Below, one piece after another: positions 57,001 to 64,000 of a stretch of 64,000 nucleotides of DNA; positions within the stretch are counted from its first letter, which is position 1, and every line of letters starts with the position of its first letter. Source of the stretch: Cladocopium goreaui (Eukaryota; Sar; Dinophyceae; Suessiales; Symbiodiniaceae); the NCBI GenBank assembly GCA_947184155.2, contig CAMXCT020006567.1:839001-903000 (forward strand), read 5' to 3'. Position numbers and translations under genes: made by a program. The notes beneath the pieces were generated by a model. The model saw only the letters and a list, made by a program, of their open reading frames with translations, was not told where the DNA came from and did not search any database.

Positions 57001-59203
57001 ATATTGTGGGTTCATAACACCTTGAAGATTTAACACGGTGTTTAAACACACAATATGGGAAATTTGCCAAACTGAGAATGGATTTGAAGGGCTATGACCT
57101 GGAAAAGAAGGTATTTGATAGGAAATACTTCACCTATTTGACTTTTGATCTGAAACTTGGGTTTGCCCATGGGATATTTACTCCCACCTTACATGGCAAT
57201 TTTAAAGAGAAAAATGAGGTTCCAAACCATCAAATTACCGCCTCAGACATTCCTGCAGAGTGGCTATGTTGAACGGATGAACCAAAAATGGCTTTGTGAG
57301 ACTGTTAGAATTGGGCCCCAATTCTGAACATGATGTTCATTGTTTTCCAAACCATGGGATGCAATGGGAGTCCACAGTTTGATGGGTTTAAGCATCGGTT
57401 TTTGCTCATAAATTTGGTTCAGCATCTAGCCGAAGATCTTGGGAAGGAGACTCCCCTTCCACCTTTTTCATGCAGTCAGTGGATTTTTTGTTGGCAACCA
57501 TGACAAGGATATACAAGGATGTATATAATAGCCGTGTGTACAGTCCCGAAAACAATGTATATACATGTTGGGCCATATCAAAATGATGGTCAACAACTAG
57601 GGACATTTTTTTTCACGAATTTCAGGCATTTATAATCCCATCCCCCCAATATTAAACACCCCCCAGAAACCATGGTCTAAACTTGGACTAGACTAGATAG
57701 CAATGTTTTAGAATGGTCATCAATCCATCAATAGAGAGAGTCACATGCCCATGATGTTTGGATTCCCATTATGGGATGGATGACCATACACCATATATCC
57801 ATGAGATATTCCAGTATCCCATTTATCAATGGATTGGTTTAAGGGACAATTTTAGCCGGAACGCCCCATATTTTTCATGGGAAAATCGATGGTTCCCGGT
57901 GTATATTTTCCCGACAAAACCAATGATATGTTCATACACCATATACACCTTTTCTACATCCATGTGCCAATGATATGTTCTATCCACCATATACCCATGA
58001 TATACCCATGATATACCCATGATATATTCCATCCCTTTTTTCTTCCCATTACTGTGAAATCACCGGTGAAATCGGCATCTGGCCAGGGGGTGGCGGCCAC
58101 CACCGATGCCAACTGGGTACCTGGGCGGTGAAAAACAAATTTCGACCAAGATACAAAGTGGGCCCCCAAACGATAGCTAAGTTGGTGCAAATAACTCCAA
58201 TAACTATGGTTTATGGTCCTTATAACTATAGTTATACTATGTTATACTATAGTTACTGGGGCTTATAAACCAACTTATAACTGGGGGGGCCCACATTGTA
58301 GGCTATCTGGATGAATTACATTTTCTATCTTTTGAAGCTTGCGGGAAAAATCAGATCCACATTTTTTTTTACCACCAATTTTGGATCTTACACAATTCAT
58401 TCCTGAAGAATGGTGATTTACACGACCCATTCCTGAAGAACGGTAATATTTGAGTGGCCTTCAGAGTGATATTTTCACTAGTTGCCAGCCGCTAGTTCCT
58501 AGACTTGGTGATATCATGGGAAGATGAGGTTCTCACAGGTTGAGAGCTTCATGTCTTGGCAACATCTATGGTCAGCCATGTCATTTCCGTCATCCCTGTG
58601 ACTATGAAGACTTCTTGTGGGGCGTTGCATCCTTCTCATCGGAAGTCATCATGTTGTCGCACGACCCAAGCTGGCTTGACATTGTGAGCCCCTTTGTTCT
58701 GTCATGGGCATAGCATTTGATACAGAAATTTCACCGACTTGAGTCCGATTGATGAAAGAAAAGCTTTGCGTGAAACAGATTTCACTGGGATCTTTAGCTT
58801 AAACACCATCTGGTTGCACTTGAACGTGCTTTTGAATCGCCTGCCGACACAGAAGTGACACATCAGCTGCAGAACATCCATTCAGGAGTTGTACCCTCTT
58901 GTTATTTAACGGTTTGCGCACTGGACAATCACCTTTTAAGTTCGGTAAATCATCATGTTAATCATCATTAAATGAACCATGTTCCATAGCTATGTTAAAT
59001 CACCACATGGTATGAATAGTGTGCTTTATTCATTTTGTTCAAGTTCCCGCCACAACCGCGATGTGGTTCCTCAGGTGGGCAACATTTTGATTGCCTTCCT
59101 GCCACCGTTGATGTTTGACAACTGGGGCTTCAACACGTTTTGGGTCTTCGTTGGCACCAACTGTCTCTGCCTCTTCTGCGCCATGTCTTTGCCAGAGACC
59201 AAG
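45045..59203 (+). CDS. MFS sugar transporter, copy B, about 14 exons
   Basis: Major facilitator family, sugar porter subgroup (moves hexoses or polyols across a membrane). Exons by motif: about 45045-45088 [13 protein letters not shown] (TM1); 46243-46403 [14 protein letters not shown] and [10 protein letters not shown] (TM2-3); 46794-46943 [25 protein letters not shown]; 47803-47894 [14 protein letters not shown] and GGWRWV; 49326-49415 PGSPRYLV; 51203-51343 loop; 52060-52106 [15 protein letters not shown]; 52647-52703 [10 protein letters not shown]; 53045-53139 [15 protein letters not shown]; 54133-54185 [13 protein letters not shown]; 56438-56521 ILNFAYG; 56771-56832 [15 protein letters not shown]; 58087-58116 micro-exon; 59075-59203 LPETK. 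The total, about 420 residues, fits a 12-helix porter lacking its termini. DKxGR, PExxR-like and PETK signatures are present. Several junctions are off GT-AG by one base, so exon ends are approximate. Substrate cannot be told. Confidence 0.75.
46794..46943 (+). CDS. Transporter exon, copy B (TM4-5)
   Basis: Exactly 50 codons in phase 0, [20 protein letters not shown] to GFQFAIT. GR-x3-G-x8-P-x2-TSEIAP-x2-RG is the classic sugar-porter signature around the TM4-5 region. Acceptor TAAG, donor GTATCT. It joins the previous exon through a GC donor (CAG/GCTTTA). Confidence 0.88.
47000..47802 (+). other. Transporter intron
   Basis: TA-rich microsatellites at 47030-47065 and 47515-47570; no coding signal. 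Confidence 0.55.
47895..49325 (+). other. Transporter intron
   Basis: Holds a half copy of the GGAGGTTTCC inverted-repeat family (48749-48800) and a TACA microsatellite near 48805-48830. Short open stretches show no homology signal. Confidence 0.55.
49416..51202 (+). other. Transporter intron with TA microsatellites
   Basis: 49850-49911 is related to the 103-bp insertion in copy B. 50100-50200 and 50580-50840 are TA/TACA microsatellites. 50430-50570 is a GC-richer patch (antisense-open) with no recognised product. Confidence 0.55.
53045..53139 (+). CDS. Transporter exon, copy B (TM8, DKCGR)
   Basis: Reads [20 protein letters not shown] then [11 protein letters not shown]. The DKxGR motif after a helix is the second conserved MFS repeat. 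Preceded by CCAGCAG, followed by GTGGAA. Joining to the next exon (GMMFCSG) needs one extra G. Confidence 0.85.
53353..53613 (+). pseudogene. LINE 3'-end fragment (endonuclease-RT C-terminus) in intron
   Basis: Reads [20 protein letters not shown], then [20 protein letters not shown], in a frame of about 85 codons ending at 53611-53613. LGHxxR ... GRP...W is the common ending of LINE reverse-transcriptase proteins. No RT core precedes it, so this is a 5'-truncated insertion in a transporter intron. It is a different lineage from the LINE at 3389-11429. Confidence 0.6.
54186..56437 (+). other. Transporter intron entering copy B of the duplication
   Basis: TA-rich tracts at 54270-54360 and 54460-54520. 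Copy B begins at about 55208 inside this intron. No supported exon. Confidence 0.6.
55826..55928. mobile_element. 103-bp miniature insertion specific to copy B
   Basis: Flanked by CATAT on both sides (55821-55825 and 55929-55933). Copy A has a single CATAT at 602-606 and no insertion. Ends are weak inverted repeats (GGGTCAAAACC and GGGTTTTGAAC). A related sequence is at 49850-49911. Confidence 0.85.
58087..58116 (+). CDS. 30-nt micro-exon of transporter, copy B
   Basis: [10 protein letters not shown], acceptor CCAG, donor GTACCT; identical to copy A at 12226-12255 and phase 0 on both sides. Confidence 0.8.
58158..58294. mobile_element. Miniature inverted-repeat element (GTGGGCCCCC ends), copy B
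   Basis: Counterpart of 12281-12416. Copy B keeps about 15 bp just upstream (TTTCGACCAAGATAC) that are missing in copy A. Confidence 0.75.
59075..59203 (+). CDS. Transporter exon, copy B (TM11-12, LPETK)
   Basis: 43 codons [20 protein letters not shown] to SLPETK. Asp and Thr at the two sites that differ from copy A match what is usual in the family. A GT donor follows, so a short C-terminal exon may exist downstream but was not found. Confidence 0.85.
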
Positions 59204-59523
59204 GTGTGGCAGAGCACCAAGATTGGGCCAAACGTTTGGAAGGTTCCAAAACGTTGTTTGCTCATTTCATCCCATCCCCTGTTCATATTCAACACCCCCT
59301 TTGTTACCACCATGCTTTCAGGGGGGTGTAAACGTTCCTAACCGTATAAAAGGGGGATGGGATTTTAATCGTTTTGGTATACTTCTTCCAATGTCAACTG
59401 GGGACTGATCATGGTCTTCTTTTGGGAGCCCAAAACCTACGGTGATAGTGATAACATTTAAATTAGCTAATGGGGTCTTCAGCCCAGAATTAGCTCCGGT
59501 GTGCACTGGTGCAGGCGCCGGGT

Positions 59524-59830
59524 CAGGTTCAACGAGGTTCCGGAAAAAGTTCCGAAGGTTCCGGAGAAGGTCCGGGACGCTTTGGTGCAGAGCCAGGTCA
59601 GGTTCAACAGGGTTCCGAAGAAGCTTCCGGAGAATGTCTGGGAGGCTTGGTGCAGAGCCCGGTTAGGTTGAACAGGGTTCCGGAGCCAGTGCCGGAGAAG
59701 GTCTGGGAGGCTTTGGTGCAGAGCCAGGTCCGGAGAAGGTTCCGGAGAAGGTTCCGGGAGGATTTGGTGCAGAGCCAGGTCAGGTTCAACAGAGTTGAGG
59801 AAAAGGTTCCGGAGAAGGTCTGAGAGGCTT
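59524..59830 (+). repeat. Coding-like minisatellite, copy B
   Basis: Counterpart of 13730-14040 with the same unit order and scattered substitutions. Confidence 0.85.
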
Positions 59831-60823
59831 TGGAGCACGCTCAGGTGTTTCCAGCGCTTGGCTTCGCAGCATGCTTCAGAAAGATTTGTAAGGATAAACC
59901 GTTGCGGCTGTTGGGGATACCACCGAAGCTTATTTCATATTTTTCCGACTGTTTAAATGTGTATCAGATTATCAGATCCTGAAATATGTACTTCCGGCTG
60001 TTTAAATGATTGGCCGGCCAGGAACTCCACAGGTAGATCACACTTAATTTGATCATCTTCCCATACTTTCCTCATGTTTGAATGCCAATTTCTGGATCTC
60101 CCTCATTTTGAGGCGAACCCATATCCATTGCTCATTGGAGTTTATTTTTTCCCTATTTCTGAGGCTTAAATCCCCACAAATTCGCTGGGTAAATCCTGCA
60201 TTCCTATCCGTTTCTGAGCATCGCACAAAGTGTGGCTGTGTCTGAAAATTTGGCACCTCCCTAAATGTATTGGCTTAATTAAAGCCTATAGTACTATCAT
60301 TTCCCCCATGAATATGTGGCCGGGGTGTATTCCTCATGCAGGTACACCCCAAATCCACGGTTTTGTTGCCTAGTTGCATCCCAGATCCATTTTTCCCACG
60401 CGGCACAGGACAAGAGCTTAGAGGAGATTACCTTGATGTTCAACCACTGGTTCCACCCAGGTTGAAGCCAAGGGACCCGGGAGACACCAAAAATGTAGAG
60501 TACAATAACCCAATTCCAACGTATAGCTACACCCTACATATTCACTACAATCACTATATATAATTATGTGTATAGTTATATAACTATATATATATATTTA
60601 TATACAAATACATATATATATATATATGTATATATATATTATATAAATAAGTAGGGGGAGTCAATAAATGTACTATCCCTTTGTGCTATAGGCAGATGGA
60701 CTTGGATCATTTTTTTGGATACCCCCTCATGACAACGTTTGAAGTAGGCTTAAACCGGGGGGGCAGGGAGGCCATAGGGGTAACCCCCAAGAGTAGCAAA
60801 ACGATGCAGAACAGCTCAGAAGA

Positions 60824-60856
<33 letters not shown>

Positions 60857-62539
60857 GACCAACCAGCTAATTTTTTTCTTTGAAGTGTATCTATGATTGG
60901 GCATCATAGAGAGAGAGAGAGATGAACCAAGCGCGCAAATGTGGACTGTAGTTTCAAGTCATGGCATCGAATGTCCCCACGTCCCACCCTAAAGGTCCCC
61001 ATGCTCCCTGGTCTGCCGCTCCCCCATGTCCCACCCTAACCCACAACCCCAAAGGAATCCAAAGGTCTTAATCATTCAGGTAAAAAAGTAACCAGCCCTA
61101 CAGTAAGTGATCTTTTCGTACTGGCCTAAGCGATCCTGACCCAAGAGAGACATCTCGGGGGCGCCTATGTCCCACAAAATTGGGAGGTTGATGGCAAAAT
61201 CACTGATACATGGGATAGTTTAGGGATTTTCCATTGGTTGAATTACCAGAGGGTATCTCAAACTCCACCCATCTTCGAACTTGTTTGATCCTCAAGAATA
61301 AAACAGTCAGAGTCGTCACCTTCACACGGGGAAATGCTCCTATGGTGACTCCAGAAATGCGTTCTTTTGGAATAGTTTATAATTATGCATCAAGTACTAT
61401 TTTTATCCAAAAAGTCCCGCACCAAGTTTTTTTGATTTGTACCGATCTCTCACCACATTTTCTCATCATATATTTTGTATTATATAATTATTATTGTATT
61501 TGCAAGAATTCATCAGATTCCACTTCAAACTATAAACCCGCATACGTATATAACAATCACCAATAATATATGACAATGTACTTTTCAACATTTGTAATAA
61601 CCAATAATACAGTAAGCATTCAAAGTTCTGTTTGACCTTTCGACCCTGACTTCAGTGCCCCGCATTTGTTGGTGTATCCTCCGTGGCAGGCGAGTGCAAG
61701 GCCACCGAAAACGCCGACGTGGATTCGGTGGATGCGTAGACCGAGCTGCTGAAAACTGCGCTCAAATGTATAAAACTCAGCACATTTTTGAGCCGACGTT
61801 GGTTGCATTGTACAGGAGGACGTTGTTGATGTGGCTTGAAATGATGGCAAAGGATAGAAAATGATGGACCCAAGAAATTTTGAGGACTTTTGCAAGTCTT
61901 CCTGCACGATTTGACACAATTTTTGCAGAGCCCTATCTTCTCGCCCTGCGACCAGCTCGATGAACATGTCTTGGGAATATCCTGTATACAGCTGGGCCGG
62001 TCTTTGAGATGGGTGTGTGTGTCACTATCACCACAACACATGCTTCAGAAAGATAGACAAAATAATATGCTCATGACTCACTGTTTCCAGAAAGTGGCGA
62101 CCAGCACCATTTATTCATCAAGTGATTCTTTCATGAAGTTTACTGAAGTTTACTGTCATCCCTATGCTTCCGATGCAGGAAACCTAGTATATGGCCGTTG
62201 GATTCCATAGTGAGGTTGCAATGGTACCCATCGGAAGGCCCACAAATTTATAGAATGGAGCCTTTGACAACAGGGATTGTTTTAGCCCGAAGTATTGAAA
62301 TTCGATTTATATCCCAAGTGGGCTGAGTGCCCAGAACGCAGGCAGCCGCTTGTTTGGGATTACAAAGTACCAGTAGTACCGCACAAGGCGGTGGGGGAAG
62401 TTTCAAAAATAGGAAACCTATAGAAGAGGTTGGTTGTTGTGAACCACGGATGGCAGAGCGAATCCACTGGTGGACCGACAGGTGGTTGGAGCTGTGTTTT
62501 TTGGAATGGTTGCAATGGTTGCAGTGGTCACCTTACCAC

Positions 62540-63271
62540 AACTGCTGGATGTAGTGTCGTGTAGTGCAGTTGTAGTTGTAGTTGCAGTTGTAGCTGTAGT
62601 TGTAGTGTTGTGTAGTGTAGTGGAGTTGTAGTTGTAATATAGTGTAATCAGTGTAGTTGCAAGTGCAGTTGCAGTTGTAGTCGTGATGTGGTGTAATTAG
62701 TGTAGTGTAGTGCAGTGTAATGTCGTGTAGTGTTGTGTAGTGTAGTGTGGTATAGTGTAGTGTAGCCTAATGTAGTGTAAGCTAGTGCAGTTGTAGTTGT
62801 AGTGTAGTGCAGTGTAATTAGTGTAGTGTAGTGTAGTATGTGCAGTGTAGCGTAGTGTAAGCTGTAATGTAGTGGTAGTTTTAGGTGTAGTTGCAGCTGC
62901 AGTTGTAGTTGTAGTGTAATGCAATGTAATCAGTCTAGTGTAGTGTAGTGTAATGTAGTGTGGTTGTAGTTGTAGTTGTATTTGTAGTTGTAGTGTACTG
63001 CAGTGTAATTAGTGTAGCGTAGTGTAGTTGTAACTGTAGTCGTTGCTGTGTTATTAGTATTATTATTATTATTAGTAGTTGTTGTTGTAGTTGTTGCTGT
63101 AGTGTAATTGGTGTAGTGTAATTAGATGTAATTAGTGTATATAGTGTAGTGTAGTGTAGTGTAGTGTAATTAGTGTATTTAGCGTAGTTTATTTGCATTT
63201 GTAGTTGTAGCGGTGGTGTAGTGTAGTGTAGTGGTAGTTGTAGTTGTATTTGTCTATCTATCTATTATCTA

Positions 63272-63310
<39 letters not shown>

Positions 63311-63311
63311 A
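62540..63311 (+). repeat. GTAGT microsatellite with TCTA-TCTG tail, copy B
   Basis: Counterpart of 16880-17650. Differences are mainly unit number (for example the perfect GTGTA run is shorter here and the TCTG run longer). Confidence 0.92.
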
Positions 63312-64000
63312 CCTGCAAACTTGAAAATGAAGCTATTCTGCGAGACTTCTTCAATTTTTGAACTTGACAACATCCAAAACGAAGCAATTCTGCGAGACTT
63401 CTTCAATTTTTAAACTTGACAACATCAAAAACAAAGCAATTCTGCGAGACATCCTTGAAAAATGGAAAGTTGAGTGCAGAGCTGATGGCCTCGTACCAAT
63501 GCGTTTTGCGATTTTTCCATTTGTGTCTCTAAAGTATTGCGCCTGCCCGGAAAAAGTGAAGCCAGGTCATACAAAGTGCTGCACCTGTCACGCAAAATCA
63601 TCTTCCCAAACCTGAAGATCTCATGCTCCAAAATGCAACCCTCTCAGGAAATCTCCGCCCTGACCTCCCAACATCTCTCATGAACATGTCTCTTGTACTG
63701 CGCTTGCCATGCGAAATGCATCTTTCCAGTGTCCCGCGCCTGCCATCGTTTTTGAAAGTGCTACAAAACCCTCACGTTTTGCTCACTTTTGACAAGGCGC
63801 ACAATCCCCTGCGCCTGCCACGGAAAACGACATCTGAACGTCCAAAAGTGCTCCGTACCCCTCTGTTTTTTCCACTTTTGACTTGGAAATGTGCTCCGCG
63901 CCACAACGGCGTGCGCTTTTTCGACATGTCAACTTCCAAAAGTGGTCCGAGCATGGCGTGTTTTGTACATTTTGACTTCGAAACGTGCTTCGCGCCACAA
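63310..64000 (+). repeat. Dispersed Symbiodiniaceae-type repeat family, copy B (cut by window end)
   Basis: Same arrangement as 17640-18340, with the open frame at 63358-63615 kept intact and only a few replacements. The window ends inside the tandem units. Confidence 0.7.

Larger units (their letters stand above)
55208..64000 (+). repeat. Segmental duplication, copy B
   Basis: Uninterrupted counterpart of 4-2342 plus 11864-18340. It supplies the empty site for the 9.5 kb insertion in copy A: the sequence TTTAGAA at 57707-57713 stands where copy A has TTTAGGA on both sides of the insertion. Copy B has its own 103-bp insertion at 55826-55928 that copy A lacks. The differences are too many for a simple assembly repeat, though two diverged haplotypes joined by an assembler cannot be excluded. 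Confidence 0.95.

Overview
The window reads as nuclear DNA of a dinoflagellate, most likely a member of Symbiodiniaceae. Several things point that way: genes cut into many short exons with GT, GC and apparently odd splice borders; protein families I remember as abundant in Symbiodiniaceae predicted proteomes (an ISXO2/IS1595-like transposase with an N-terminal zinc knuckle, a methyltransferase-like PPCS family, a large DDE-like family, and the repeat family at 17640-18830); long GTAGT microsatellites; and a possible relic of the dinoflagellate spliced leader. No database was searched, so the family recollections are unverified. I saw no rRNA, tRNA, CRISPR array or bacterial-type operon.

Layout. 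(1) 1-18.3 kb and 55.2-64.0 kb are two copies, A and B, of one segment in direct orientation. They differ by scattered substitutions and small indels and carry the 3' exons of a sugar transporter of the major facilitator superfamily (MFS). Copy A holds a 9.5 kb insertion that copy B lacks. The insertion is a nest: an internally deleted IS1595-like DNA transposon (2350-11856, inverted ends, 7-bp target duplication) that was itself hit by an 8.0 kb LINE on the minus strand (3389-11429, 16-bp target duplication). The LINE has a 1495-codon first frame with an OTU-type cysteine protease domain, and a broken APE endonuclease-reverse transcriptase frame. (2) 18.8-24.5 kb is mostly non-coding, with a 0.5-0.8 kb duplicated block of hairpin and TA modules. 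(3) 24.56-26.75 kb is a six-exon gene of the methyltransferase-like family. (4) 27.3-33.0 kb holds two tandem arrays (344 bp and about 620 bp) whose units each carry a candidate exon; they lead into (5) a giant gene, at least 32459-42489, of the DDE-like family, with zinc fingers and an OTU-like motif. (6) 43.53-43.79 kb is a small membrane-anchored Cys/His protein. (7) 45.04-59.20 kb is the full-length MFS sugar transporter, of which copy A keeps the last four exons inside the window.

The genes do not form an operon or a clear shared pathway. What links 20.9-44.1 kb is a dense set of short plus-strand repeats in the introns, built on TTTTGTAGTG and its variants, including longer blocks shared between the two unrelated gene families. 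This dispersed intron-repeat system, the tandem exon arrays, and a series of splice junctions that close in frame only one base off GT-AG are the most unusual parts of the window. Exon borders were set by eye from frame, acceptor and donor sequence and family resemblance, and should be read as approximate.
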